DNA from: Fibrisoma montanum
GTDB taxonomy: Bacteria; Bacteroidota; Bacteroidia; Cytophagales; Spirosomataceae
Assembly: GCF_003583365.1 (NCBI RefSeq)
Contig: NZ_QXED01000006.1
Coordinates: forward strand, 124,001 to 188,000
Reading direction: 5' to 3'
Length of the DNA stretch: 64,000 nt
Below, in pieces: positions 25,266 through 33,918 of this stretch. The notes under the pieces are model-generated. The model saw only the letters and a list, made by a program, of their open reading frames with translations, had not been told where the DNA came from and made no database searches. How positions within the stretch are numbered: position 1 is the stretch's first letter; the number at the start of each line of letters is the position of its first letter. A program made the translations under genes and the position numbers.

Positions 25266-26330
25266 TTAGACCGATGCAGCCTTGTCAGGTTGCTCCAGCA
25301 TCGGTACAATGATGGTATTCATACGCTCGCGGACAAAACTCTCCTGGAGGTACGACGGCAGCTTGCTGACCAGTTGGCGGTAGCCGTCCAGTCCGAGCGC
25401 CTTGGCAATGTATACTTCATGGACTGAGTTGACATGCGACACGATGCTCACCAGGCTCTGGTGGAAGAGCTTGACATCGATCTCCGAATCCACGAACCGC
25501 TCGATTTCGCGGTTGGTCGACGAAATACGCAGACGACTCAGCATATCAAAAAACGTAGTGTAGCCGATCTGGCGGGCTAGTTGCTTGTACTGCTCCACGC
25601 TGAACTTCTGCAGAATCTCACCCGTCCGCGGGCTGCGCAGCGCCGTTTTGGGGTTGTTCTGAATCGCATTGCGCAGGGCCTTCACACGCTGGTCACGGGT
25701 GGTTTTCAGAAACTGCGCCAGTTCAAGCTGAGCCGAGTTCTCCCGCGATGGTAACGTCAGATCAGACCGACCGGCCGTCAGCTTGAAGTTAGCCATCGGC
25801 AGGCGCTGAATGCGGTAATTATTGATCGGACCAAGCGCATAGTAGCCGATGGAAGCCGGGTAGTACCCCCGAACGACCATGTTGCCGATCCGCTTGCGAA
25901 TCAGTTCCTCGTTGCTGACGTTGATACCCTGCACGGCCAGAAACGCCCGGGCGCTGAACAACGCACTGTAATACGCCTGCGGAAAGGTCCAGTGCAGCGA
26001 ACTTTGCAGATACTGCTCGTCGTTCACAACGGGCGTAATCCGCAGGGCGTACTCAGCGCTCCAGCTATTCAATAGTAATTTCTCCAGTGCCTTCCGTTGC
26101 TCATCGGTCACGCGCCCCCCAAACTGTTGAAAAATGGGAAACTTCGCTACGTCGAACAGGTCGTTCTGGTACTGGATATGATAATCCATTGCAAAAAAAT
26201 GGTTCAGAAACACCTGTGCCGGAATTGATTTCCGCCAGTTTTCGTCCATCGGCATAGTGCCCGACGAAGCCGGCGCGAGAGGTGCCTTAGGGTCTACGGA
26301 ATGCATCGTCACGTTGGTTGTTTGTCTCAT
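25266..26330 (-). CDS. Conserved-looking protein of unknown function with HEPN-like helices
   Basis: A 354-residue, mostly helical, soluble protein with no signal peptide. I do not recognise the family. Residues about 90-150 read SAEYALRITPVV then TFPQAYYSALFSARAFLAVQG. The second segment resembles the helix pair of HEPN and related small-RNA or nucleotidyltransferase partner domains, but the RNase RxxxxH motif is not evident. The rest holds charged helices and a patch rich in Arg and Asn. It stands alone between terminators and a promoter-like spacer. A cytoplasmic nucleic-acid role is a guess only. Confidence 0.6.
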   Translation of the reverse strand: MRQTTNVTMHSVDPKAPLAPASSGTMPMDENWRKSIPAQVFLNHFFAMDYHIQYQNDLFDVAKFPIFQQFGGRVTDEQRKALEKLLLNSWSAEYALRITPVVNDEQYLQSSLHWTFPQAYYSALFSARAFLAVQGINVSNEELIRKRIGNMVVRGYYPASIGYYALGPINNYRIQRLPMANFKLTAGRSDLTLPSRENSAQLELAQFLKTTRDQRVKALRNAIQNNPKTALRSPRTGEILQKFSVEQYKQLARQIGYTTFFDMLSRLRISSTNREIERFVDSEIDVKLFHQSLVSIVSHVNSVHEVYIAKALGLDGYRQLVSKLPSYLQESFVRERMNTIIVPMLEQPDKAASV

Positions 26331-26497
26331 ACTTTACTAACAAAAGGCACGTTCCAATCGTTCGTTTTTGAGCATTATTTTCACTATGTAACTCTAATGA
26401 TTATCAACTACTTAACAACTACTTTTACTAATCATGAATTACCATTTTTTCGTTTGTTTTTCTTAGCGTAACGAACCTGTTTCTAGCGGGAAGCACG

Positions 26498-26505
26498 TAC
26501 TTTTG
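26498..26505 (+). promoter_or_regulatory. Putative -7 box (TACTTTTG) for the OmpA gene
   Basis: An exact TAnnTTTG match lies 25 bases before the ATG at 26531. The same octamer, TACTTTTG, is found before the gene at 19044 and before the SusC gene at 61973. Confidence 0.45.
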
Positions 26506-26530
26506 AGGCTTGGTTCAGCGTTGCAGATAA

Positions 26531-27415
26531 ATGATCAAATACATTCGGAAAGCAGTCGTTTCAATCAGTTGTTTCTTGTGCTTTATGCTGGTTCTGCCAG
26601 CGGGGGTTTGCGGCCAGTCCCGACCCATGTCGACGAGTACGTCGGATGTGGCTTCTCTGGAAGGTAATGTCGTTGATGCTGACACCCGGCAGCCGATTCC
26701 GGGTGCGACCATCCTGGCCCGCACCGAATCCGGCAAGGTAAGTGGCGAACAGACCGTCCCAGCCGATGGCGCGTTTCATTTTACCCTCGATCCAAAACAG
26801 ACCTACGTACTGGTGACCAAAGCCAGCGGCTACCAGCCAGCCGAAGAGCGCCTGGCCTTTACGTCGAGCTATACCAACCGGCTTTACGGCAAGCTGATCC
26901 GGCTAAAACGAACCGATACCCCCACCCCTGCTACCCAACCAGCAACTTCGCGGCAGGAAAACGCACCCCGCCCAACGCCCCCTGCCCAAACGGCCGGTGC
27001 CGCCACGGCGACCAATACCGCGACCGTGGCTACCCGCCCAACGCCCCCACCACCGCTGGTGGCCAAAACCGGCGAAACTACCCAGCTCCGCGCCATCCAG
27101 TTTGTGCAGAGCAAGCCGGATTTGCTACCCGAAGCCCAGCCCGCCCTGGAGCAGCTGCTGGCCTTCATGCAGAACAACCCGACTGTTGAAATTGAGCTAT
27201 CCGGCCACACAGATAACCAAGGTAATTTTGACAAGAATATGGCGCTGTCGAAGGAGCGCGTGGACGTAGTGAAGAAGTTTCTGGTGAAGAACGGCATCAA
27301 AGCCCGCCGTATTTCGACAAAAGGCTATGGCCCAACACGTCCCATTGCCAGCAACAACAGCGAGGAAACCCGGCGGCTGAATCGGCGGGTCGAAATGACG
27401 GTGCTGAAACAGTAG
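26531..27415 (+). CDS. OmpA-family protein with carboxypeptidase-like regulatory domain
   Basis: A 294-residue envelope protein. A signal peptide (1-29, ending GVCGQ) leads to a carboxypeptidase regulatory-like beta sandwich (about 42-125: LEGNVVDADTRQPIPGAT). A low-complexity Pro/Thr/Ala linker (130-185) follows, and then an OmpA C-terminal domain with ELSGHTDNQGN, LSKERVDVV, ISTKGYGPTRP and NRRVE. The Asp and Arg of that domain bind peptidoglycan. It probably ties the outer membrane or a periplasmic partner to the cell wall. Confidence 0.9.
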   Translation: MIKYIRKAVVSISCFLCFMLVLPAGVCGQSRPMSTSTSDVASLEGNVVDADTRQPIPGATILARTESGKVSGEQTVPADGAFHFTLDPKQTYVLVTKASGYQPAEERLAFTSSYTNRLYGKLIRLKRTDTPTPATQPATSRQENAPRPTPPAQTAGAATATNTATVATRPTPPPPLVAKTGETTQLRAIQFVQSKPDLLPEAQPALEQLLAFMQNNPTVEIELSGHTDNQGNFDKNMALSKERVDVVKKFLVKNGIKARRISTKGYGPTRPIASNNSEETRRLNRRVEMTVLKQ

Positions 27416-27507
27416 CTTTCGGCAGAAACTGACAACAATGCAAACACCAGTGGGTTTTAACGTATGAGCCAAAGCACAGGCTTTAACAACTCAACGTGTT
27501 TGCCGTT

Positions 27508-28011
27508 ATGAAGAATCGCCCCAATACTAACCCGAAAACGCCCGGAAAACCGGCATTCCCCCTCGACGAAACCGACGAACCGATCGGCGATGTCCTGGAC
27601 GAGAACACAACCCTCGACGTGATCATCAGCCCAACCGGTTACGTCACCGAATTATCGGATACGGTCGATGCGATGGACGGAGCCGCTGTGGAAGTGATTG
27701 ACATCGTGAACCAGGCCGACGGTACCGACATCGAACTGACAATTATTGAAGAACCGACCGACCAGCCCGGCATCGACAGCGTGGACCGCTTCGTTGAAAT
27801 TAAGGGCATTGGTCCTAAAGTAGCCGAACTGCTGAGTCAGGCGGGCATCCGGAGTTTTGCTCAACTCGCCGAAACGCCGGTCGAACGGATCCGCGACATT
27901 CTGTCGGCGGCCGGTTCCCGCTACCGGATTTTCGACGCGGCTACGTGGCCCGAGCAGGCCCGGCAATTGGCTCAGCGCAAAACCGATGGGGTGAGCAGGT
28001 CTGTGGAGTAA
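27508..28011 (+). CDS. Helix-hairpin-helix domain protein
   Basis: A 167-residue acidic protein. The first 95 residues are rich in Asp, Glu and Thr and of low complexity. Residues about 95-150 hold a helix-hairpin-helix segment (EIKGIGPKVAELLSQAGIRS, then FAQLAE and VERIRDILSAAG) like those in small Bacteroidota proteins and in DNA polymerase or ribosomal L17/L21-like extensions. HhH domains contact nucleic acid backbones. The start is set at the ATG at 27508 rather than the GTG at 27496. Its stop is 8 bases from that of the convergent exporter gene. Confidence 0.75.
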   Translation: MKNRPNTNPKTPGKPAFPLDETDEPIGDVLDENTTLDVIISPTGYVTELSDTVDAMDGAAVEVIDIVNQADGTDIELTIIEEPTDQPGIDSVDRFVEIKGIGPKVAELLSQAGIRSFAQLAETPVERIRDILSAAGSRYRIFDAATWPEQARQLAQRKTDGVSRSVE

Positions 28012-28019
28012 ATCTGTGC

Positions 28020-28889
28020 TTATTGCCGCCCCAGCCATAACCCACCGATCACCAGTCCCGTACCGATAAGGGTATAAAGCGTGATGGGCTCGCCCAGCAA
28101 CAGGTACGAGTACACAAAGCCGAAAATCGGGCACAGAAACAGCCAGAGCGACGCCCGGACGGGGTCTTTCCGAATGAGGAAAAACCACAGTTGCAGCGCC
28201 CCGACCGATACCGGAATAATCAACCAGAAGACCGACAGCCAGAAACGCTCATCGTAGTGTGCGTCATTGAAGTCGGCCGTCAGCACCGTGAGGGGCAGGA
28301 GTAAAATCCCGCCCAGCAGCACCTGCCAGCCGTTAATTACCAGGCTCGGCAACTGCCACGATACCCGGGCGTAGTAGACCGTTGCGGCTGAAACAGAGAT
28401 CATGCCAAACAGCAGAATAAGCAGCCCTTCGACGGTAGCGTGAGCCTCTTCCAGCAATGGGTATGTAGCCACGGCGACGCCCAGCAAGCCAAGGGCCAGG
28501 CCCGTAGCTTCGAACCAGCGTAGGGGCCGCTTCAACCAGACCGCCGACAGCAACGTAATGAACAGCGGATTGGTGGCCGTCGATAAGCTGCCAATACCGG
28601 CTGAGACTTGTTTTAACGCCAGTACGAAGGCCCCGAGGTAGATGGTTGTGTTGAGCAGGGCAAAGATGGTCAGGTGCCGCCACTCGGCCCCTTTCGGCCA
28701 GGCGCTACGTTCCTGCTGAACACCGGTTCGCTGGATACCGTAGGCCCAGACGAGCATTCCGGTTCCGGCGATGAAGAAACGGACGTTGGCCAGGATCAGC
28801 GGATGCACCGACTGCACGCCGAACTTGGTAGCAGCCGAAGCCGACGCCCACAACATGGCAAAAAGAAGCCCGGGGAGAAGTTGTCGCAC
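28020..28889 (-). CDS. EamA/DMT-family exporter
   Basis: A 289-residue inner-membrane protein with ten predicted helices arranged as two EamA repeats. Typical family features are the N-terminal LLFAMLWASASAATKFG, the loop IGSLSTATNPLFITLLSAVWL at the end of repeat one, and SLWLFLCPIFGFVYSYLLLGE in repeat two. The family exports metabolites such as amino acids or acts as a permease for drugs; the substrate is unknown. The gene stands alone. Confidence 0.88.
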   Translation of the reverse strand: MRQLLPGLLFAMLWASASAATKFGVQSVHPLILANVRFFIAGTGMLVWAYGIQRTGVQQERSAWPKGAEWRHLTIFALLNTTIYLGAFVLALKQVSAGIGSLSTATNPLFITLLSAVWLKRPLRWFEATGLALGLLGVAVATYPLLEEAHATVEGLLILLFGMISVSAATVYYARVSWQLPSLVINGWQVLLGGILLLPLTVLTADFNDAHYDERFWLSVFWLIIPVSVGALQLWFFLIRKDPVRASLWLFLCPIFGFVYSYLLLGEPITLYTLIGTGLVIGGLWLGRQ

Positions 28890-29072
28890 TGGCTTTTTAC
28901 AAGTTACGCATTAGCAGCACAGTGAAGACAGATTAAAACTGACGCGCGCGTCAGATGCGGATAAGCCTCCAAAATGTCATGTATCATTTCACCGTGCCCC
29001 ATTCGCTCCACAACTGGCTCTACAGTTGTCCGAGTTCTCTTCATGACCGTACTGTTTTCGGCAAATATACGT

Positions 29073-31133
29073 TCAAAACCCAATCCGGCCTTTGCGGCCC
29101 TTTCCGCTCTGGCCGGCTACCCACTGCTTCATTTCGTCGATCTCTTTCTCGTAGCCACCCGACAGAATTGGAAAGCGCATCCACGAGCGCGGATCGAGGT
29201 TATGATCGTCCAGGTGGAACGAGGGCGCGTACCGTTCACGCTTCCACTGGTTGCGGCTCCAGAGCTTAAAGAACCGCTCTACCCAGATCATCAGTTTCTC
29301 GCGGTCGTACACCCCGGCAAACCGGACTTCCAGCCACTTGAGCACTTCGACCGGCGGCTGCTTGTCTCGAATCCCCGCCGATTCGATAGCGTTCAGTACG
29401 TCGTACGGCATCAGGTCGTCTTCGTCGGTCTGCTTCTTGTCCAGCGGCCGTAGCTCGGCAGTTGGCTGCAGGTTGTTGACCCGATGCAGCCCTTCAATCC
29501 TGATGGCCGTTTCGGGCGACGGCGTCGATGCGATGTTCAGCCCGGTGGTTTCGAGCCAGCGCAGCCAACCCCGCAGAAAATGTTTGTCGATGCCCGTAAT
29601 CGGCGAAATACTGCCCGCTGTGTCGCCATCCATGGTGGCATAGCCCACGGCCGCTTCGGAGCGGTTCGACGTACTGAGCAGCAATGCATTTTTGAGGTTG
29701 GCCAGCATCCAGACGCCCGGAGCCCGCACCCGGGCCTGGATGTTCTGCAGGGCCAGATCGTCGGTTTCCCAGGTCAGCGTCCGGCCGATCTGCTGTTCGA
29801 TCAGGCTCGTGTACGTCTCGACCAGACCGTTGATGTTGATGTTAAGAAACGTCGCCCCGATGCTCTCGGCCAGTTCTTTCGCCGACAGGAACGTATCTTC
29901 CGACGAGTTTTCGGTGCCCTGGTAGATCACCGTCAGCAATTTGCCGACCATCTCCTCCGACGACTGACAATCCTGCAAGGCCGGTATATAGCTTAGTTTC
30001 TTTTTGACCCCATCCAGCCCCAGGTTCTCGACGGCCATCCGGATCATCAGGAACACGGTTGCGGCAATGGACGAAGAGTCGGCCCCACCACTGAGCGACA
30101 GTACGTAGCCCTGCGAGCGGCTTTTGCGCAGGTAGTCGAACAGCCCAAGCGCCACGGCCCGGGCAAACTCCTCTTCTTTGAGGAAGCCGGTGCGTTCCCA
30201 GGATTCCAGCTGGTTCTGGTGCATGACCGGAGCGATTTCGGGCCAGTCGAACGTACCGGGCACGCGCAGGTTTGGGTAAGCCAGCGCGATGTTGGCCCGG
30301 TTCTGCACCTGATTCAGGCGGGTGTTGTCTATGTCGATCACCGCCGACACGATCAGATGGTCTTCGTAACTTAGCCGCGGCCCCGACACCAGCAGTTCGC
30401 CGTTGGAGGCCACCATGGCGTCGCCGTCGTAGATGGCCCGGCCTGCTTCGTTGCCCAGCATGTTGGTGTACACGTAGCTGACGCCAAACGACCGCGACGC
30501 ATCAATCACGAACCGCTCCCGCGTCTGCGACTTCAGGAACGAGAAATGGCTGGCGCTGGGGTTCATGATGATGTCGACGCCCCGTTCGTAGAGCGTCCGG
30601 CCGGGGCGGTTGGCGATCCAGGCATCTTCGCAGATTTCGAAGCCAATCCGGACTGCACCGGCGGCCCCACCCGACAGCTCATACACAATATCCCCGAACG
30701 GGTAGGTAAACTCCCCGACTTTGATTTCGTCGCGCACAAAGATCGGCCACGGCTGAAACCAGCGCGCTTCGTAGTGAATGCCGTTGTTGGCCAGGTACTG
30801 CTTGGCCGTAAAGCCCAGAATCCGCTTGTTGGCCACCAGCGCCACCACGTCGAACGTGCGGTTGTTGTGGCGCATGGGCAGACCGACCGCTACAGCAATG
30901 TCGTTGGTGTATTCAACAATGTCGAGCAGCGAAGCAATGGACTGATCCATTGTGTTCTGCGCAAAAAAGGCGTCCTCGCAGCCGTAGCCCGAAATGCAGA
31001 ACTCGGGCAGGCACAGCAGACTAACGTTCTGCTTTTTGGCGTCCTCAATGGCGTTGATGATGTTTTGCTTATTATGGTCCCAGGCCAAAGGCGTCTGGTT
31101 CAGTACTCCGGCGGCAACTTTGAGTAATTTCAT
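29073..31133 (-). CDS. nadE: Glutamine-dependent NAD+ synthetase
   Basis: A 686-residue two-domain enzyme that turns deamido-NAD into NAD+ with ATP and glutamine. The N-terminal nitrilase-type glutaminase shows Glu in LCLPEFCISGYG, a lysine in the following strand and the catalytic Cys in GFEICEDAW. The C-terminal synthetase has the ATP-pyrophosphatase P-loop SLSGGADSSS and the DGDTAGSISPI segment. The length fits the fused NadE form. The start is taken at the ATG at 31133, so that MKLLKVAAG leads the first strand; three upstream codons to 31142 are possible. Confidence 0.94.
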   Translation of the reverse strand: MKLLKVAAGVLNQTPLAWDHNKQNIINAIEDAKKQNVSLLCLPEFCISGYGCEDAFFAQNTMDQSIASLLDIVEYTNDIAVAVGLPMRHNNRTFDVVALVANKRILGFTAKQYLANNGIHYEARWFQPWPIFVRDEIKVGEFTYPFGDIVYELSGGAAGAVRIGFEICEDAWIANRPGRTLYERGVDIIMNPSASHFSFLKSQTRERFVIDASRSFGVSYVYTNMLGNEAGRAIYDGDAMVASNGELLVSGPRLSYEDHLIVSAVIDIDNTRLNQVQNRANIALAYPNLRVPGTFDWPEIAPVMHQNQLESWERTGFLKEEEFARAVALGLFDYLRKSRSQGYVLSLSGGADSSSIAATVFLMIRMAVENLGLDGVKKKLSYIPALQDCQSSEEMVGKLLTVIYQGTENSSEDTFLSAKELAESIGATFLNININGLVETYTSLIEQQIGRTLTWETDDLALQNIQARVRAPGVWMLANLKNALLLSTSNRSEAAVGYATMDGDTAGSISPITGIDKHFLRGWLRWLETTGLNIASTPSPETAIRIEGLHRVNNLQPTAELRPLDKKQTDEDDLMPYDVLNAIESAGIRDKQPPVEVLKWLEVRFAGVYDREKLMIWVERFFKLWSRNQWKRERYAPSFHLDDHNLDPRSWMRFPILSGGYEKEIDEMKQWVAGQSGKGRKGRIGF

Positions 31134-31141
31134 TCGGTGCA

Positions 31142-31186
31142 ATGAGCGAAAGAGTGACCGGGTCGCCGATGCGATGAGCGAAAGAG
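31142..31186 (+). repeat. Short direct repeat in the nadE upstream spacer
   Basis: The 13-mer ATGAGCGAAAGAG occurs at 31142-31154 and again at 31174-31186, a 32-base period, just before the nadE start. It may be a regulator site or a chance duplication. Confidence 0.4.
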
Positions 31187-31245
31187 CGTTACCCTGCGTT
31201 ATTTATCGAATAACAAAGATGGGACGAAAATAGATTATTTAGTAA

Positions 31246-31362
31246 GCGACGATTTGTAGCAAGCTTTACCAGGAGCCCACGTCTTCAATCAAAGAACACA
31301 TTCGGGCAGCGCTGGCCTTTGCCGCCGATAGTGAACGGCGTACTCGTTTGATGGCTGCCTGA
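31246..31362 (+). pseudogene. Truncated DUF433 antitoxin remnant
   Basis: After a stop at 31243 the frame is open for 38 codons with no usable start at its head. It ends in SIKEHIRAALAFAADS, which matches the C-terminal helix of DUF433 antitoxins, and stops with TGA at 31360-31362. That TGA shares its last A with the ATG of the PIN-like gene, the tight coupling usual for DUF433/DUF5615 pairs. The first two thirds of the antitoxin are missing, including the N-terminal DNA-binding part. Confidence 0.65.
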
Positions 31363-31697
31363 TGAAGCTATTGCTTGATGCTAACTTGTCGTACCGTCTC
31401 GTGAAGAAGTTGGCCTATACATTTCCAGACTGTTTACATGTCACAAAAACAGGCTTGCCGATTCCGGCCGAAGACATAGCCATTTGGCAATGGGCACGGG
31501 TTAATAATCGAATAATTGTGACTAACGACGATGATTATTATAATTTAGCCAATACGTATGGATTTCCGCCGAAGGTAGTCTTGCTGCGCCTGGGTAATCA
31601 GTCATCGGCAAGTGTAGCAGAAACACGGCAAAAGCATCTTGATGACGTTCAAAAATTGAATGAGTCAAATAAATATGGCCTACTAAAGACATTCTAA
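31362..31697 (+). CDS. DUF5615 PIN-like nuclease (toxin-type)
   Basis: A 111-residue protein of the PIN-like DUF5615 class. It starts MKLLLDANLSYRLV, with the first acidic residue at Asp7, and carries IVTNDDDYYNLA, the second acidic patch, near residue 55. PIN-fold proteins cut RNA in toxin-antitoxin modules. The gene appears intact, but its DUF433 partner directly upstream is only a C-terminal remnant. Either the toxin is harmless or controlled elsewhere, or the remnant still binds it. The lower G+C content compared with the neighbours suggests transfer. Confidence 0.8.
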   Translation: MKLLLDANLSYRLVKKLAYTFPDCLHVTKTGLPIPAEDIAIWQWARVNNRIIVTNDDDYYNLANTYGFPPKVVLLRLGNQSSASVAETRQKHLDDVQKLNESNKYGLLKTF

Positions 31698-31754
31698 CTG
31701 TTTCATCAAACCTATCCTGGTTTATGGTGTAAAATACGGCTTTTATCCACCCGA

Positions 31755-32696
31755 TCAAAAATCGCCGTAATCCACCTGTACGCACGTCAGACCCAGCGTC
31801 CGACGCCACATGTCGACTACCTGCTGGCGATCATCGACCACAAACTCAACGTAGTAGCGCCCTACGACGTGCTGCTCGAACAGTTCCTGCTTAATGATCG
31901 AATCTTTCCGGTTGTCCTGCCTGGGGCGCATGAATAGCTGATAATCAGTAGGTGCCCAGCCGAAGTGCTGACAAAGCCAGTCGGTCGTTTCGCGCCGGCA
32001 GACGGCATCGCGACCTGAAAAGAACACGATCGCATAACCCGCTACACGCATGGCCTGCACCAGCCGGATAATCGGCCATTTGGGTGTATCCAGCCCCACT
32101 TTAGACCAATCATAGGGCGACCGGTCGCCTTTTTCGGCTACGGTACCGTCGATATCCACCAGAATGCAGCGGGGCAGCGATTCGTCCTGAATGCGCCGAT
32201 GAACGGCATCGCGGGTAAGCGTTACTGGCCGGAATTTGAAGTTTTTCTTCAACACGGCCAGTTGCTCGGCCTGCTTCCGGATGACAGCCTCCCCTACCGA
32301 ATCCGACCGTTCGGCATCACGACGGATGCATTCGTCCACCGGTACGTCGAGCAACTGATACTGAACCTCCACCGCGTCGAAATGCGCCGACAGCAACCGG
32401 TTAAACTCATTCAGGTAGCTCAACTTCAGGTTGGTGTTGTCGATCAGTACGTGCCAGTTACGGTTCAGGGCTTCGAGGATAGCCGTTTTCTGCAACTCAT
32501 TCACAAGCTGTTCGATTCGATTTTTCTCGTGATCCGGCCAATTTTTCCAGTACTCCCCCAGCGGCACCGGCAGCAGGCTACGTCGAAGATCGTCGCGGTT
32601 GATCCGCACGTAGTTAGGATTTTCTGCGCAAAACTGCCGGGCAAAGGTTGATTTACCACTGCCACTCAGACCAGTCAGGATCAGGACTTTTTTCAT
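31755..32696 (-). CDS. T4-type polynucleotide kinase / 3'-phosphatase
   Basis: A 313-residue two-domain enzyme matching T4 Pnkp in plan (301 residues). The kinase half has P-loop GLSGSGKS with Lys15 and Ser16, Asp35 and Arg126, the same numbers as the T4 catalytic residues. The HAD-type phosphatase half starts VDIDGTVA with Asp181/Asp183 and has FFSGRD and the VDDRQQ acidic segment. It should phosphorylate 5'-OH ends and remove 3' or 2',3'-cyclic phosphates, healing broken RNA or DNA. No ligase is next to it. It converges on the PIN-like gene with a 57-base gap. Confidence 0.9.
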   Translation of the reverse strand: MKKVLILTGLSGSGKSTFARQFCAENPNYVRINRDDLRRSLLPVPLGEYWKNWPDHEKNRIEQLVNELQKTAILEALNRNWHVLIDNTNLKLSYLNEFNRLLSAHFDAVEVQYQLLDVPVDECIRRDAERSDSVGEAVIRKQAEQLAVLKKNFKFRPVTLTRDAVHRRIQDESLPRCILVDIDGTVAEKGDRSPYDWSKVGLDTPKWPIIRLVQAMRVAGYAIVFFSGRDAVCRRETTDWLCQHFGWAPTDYQLFMRPRQDNRKDSIIKQELFEQHVVGRYYVEFVVDDRQQVVDMWRRTLGLTCVQVDYGDF

Positions 32697-32777
32697 AATT
32701 CTATCGAAACGTATTGCTCTTCGGCACCCGGAAAATTACAGCCTCCGCTTGAGTTTATCAGTAAACTTCACAAAAAA

Positions 32778-32801
32778 GCCCGCTTCTATGCAGAAGCGGG
32801 C
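32778..32801 (-). terminator. Rho-independent terminator (minus strand)
   Basis: A 10-bp stem (32778-32787 with 32792-32801) with a four-base loop is followed on the minus strand by TTTTTT. It ends transcription coming from the gene at 33000 through the duplicated fragment at 32845-32915. Confidence 0.85.
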
Positions 32802-32844
32802 AACGATTACAAAATGTTTACCTATTGCTTTGCCAAACGTTTTT

Positions 32845-32915
32845 TCATCAGGCATCAGGCTGTAAATGATACGGCGTCTCTTCCGCCCGCAACCGACGCT
32901 GGAAATACAGAAAGG
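32845..32915 (-). pseudogene. 71-bp duplicate of the 3' end of the DUF5690 transporter gene
   Basis: These 71 bases match 48268-48338, the end of the transporter gene at 48271-49557, with only two differences. On the minus strand they encode FLYFQRRLRAEETPYHLQPD, then Ala and a stop; the intact gene has Arg in place of His. Upstream of the break the frame stays open for about 30 codons but is unlike the transporter. Both copies are followed by a GCCCG-type terminator hairpin. It is a scar of recombination or a decayed paralogue. Confidence 0.8.
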
Positions 32916-32999
32916 TAGTAAACCAGATTACCAATCCATTAATGGACGGTAGAGGCCGATGGGTTGACGTGTAATTACCGCCGGTCAGTAACGCCGGGC

Positions 33000-33848
33000 T
33001 TATCCGTTGGCGACCTGGCTCATTTGTCCACCTTTACTTAACGACGTACGCAACAGATAGGATCTTTCCAGCTTCTCTCGAATCCATTTACGCGTTGGCC
33101 AAAGAAGGCTTATTACGCCAGGAATGGACACAAAAGAAGCAATCTTCAAAAAGTAGGTGATTTCACCACTTTCCAAAGGATTACCCGAGTAGATTATGCC
33201 TAGTATACCACCAAACCAGCCAAATAGAAGCAAAACACAGAGGACCATAATGCCAGCTTGCAAAGGTAGGTTGATAATAGTCAGGTTGACATACAGTGAA
33301 ATCATGGTTTGAGTGAAGAATTGCCACATCAAATACGCCACCGGATAGCCCACCAGAACGAACACCCACCAGGGAGAAATATGCAAACCACGAACCATAT
33401 TGGCAATGTCTCCTCCGTGAGCAAACGTGCGGATCGGAACGTAATCATACAAATTGCCCAGGTTCATCAGATGAAACCAGAAAGTAAAATAATACAGATA
33501 GGGGTGTTGTTTGATCCGAGGCTCTTTTAAGAACAGCCCTCCCAGCACAAACATCAGGACCGTTCCAATGCCAGGCCCAGCAAATGCACATAAGGCCGCC
33601 TGAAAGTCATGTCCCTGCGCAAACATCCGGCTGTAGTCTACATTCTCATCAATGTTCCACAGCAGCAACAGGTTTCTCCAACTGGTCCCACCATAGTCGA
33701 GCGCGAATGGATTTTCCTTTTCACCCACCAACCAGGCCATTATTGAATGGGCATATTCGTGGGGAAACACCGCTAAATAATGGCTTAACCAGATAAAGAG
33801 AAGAGTAATAACTATAAAAAAGGAGGGTGAAATCGTTTGTCTGGTCAT
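33000..33848 (-). CDS. Membrane metalloprotease-like protein (site-2 protease/M50 type)
   Basis: A 282-residue protein with about six or seven membrane helices. HEYAH (His30, Glu31, His34) lies at the start of the second hydrophobic stretch and is the zinc-binding HExxH of M50-type intramembrane proteases. Further on, NLYDYVPI then HGGDIAN resembles the distal NPxPDGG-type motif that gives the third ligand, but it is diverged. GPGIG in the middle also fits. No PDZ domain is present. It may be a protease of small size or an inactive relative. Confidence 0.68.
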   Translation of the reverse strand: MTRQTISPSFFIVITLLFIWLSHYLAVFPHEYAHSIMAWLVGEKENPFALDYGGTSWRNLLLLWNIDENVDYSRMFAQGHDFQAALCAFAGPGIGTVLMFVLGGLFLKEPRIKQHPYLYYFTFWFHLMNLGNLYDYVPIRTFAHGGDIANMVRGLHISPWWVFVLVGYPVAYLMWQFFTQTMISLYVNLTIINLPLQAGIMVLCVLLLFGWFGGILGIIYSGNPLESGEITYFLKIASFVSIPGVISLLWPTRKWIREKLERSYLLRTSLSKGGQMSQVANG

Positions 33849-33918
33849 ATTACGGACGTTAATCAGGCTTCCAATCCGACAATTGCTTTACGTATTGATG
33901 AGTATGTGATTGCTGCCG

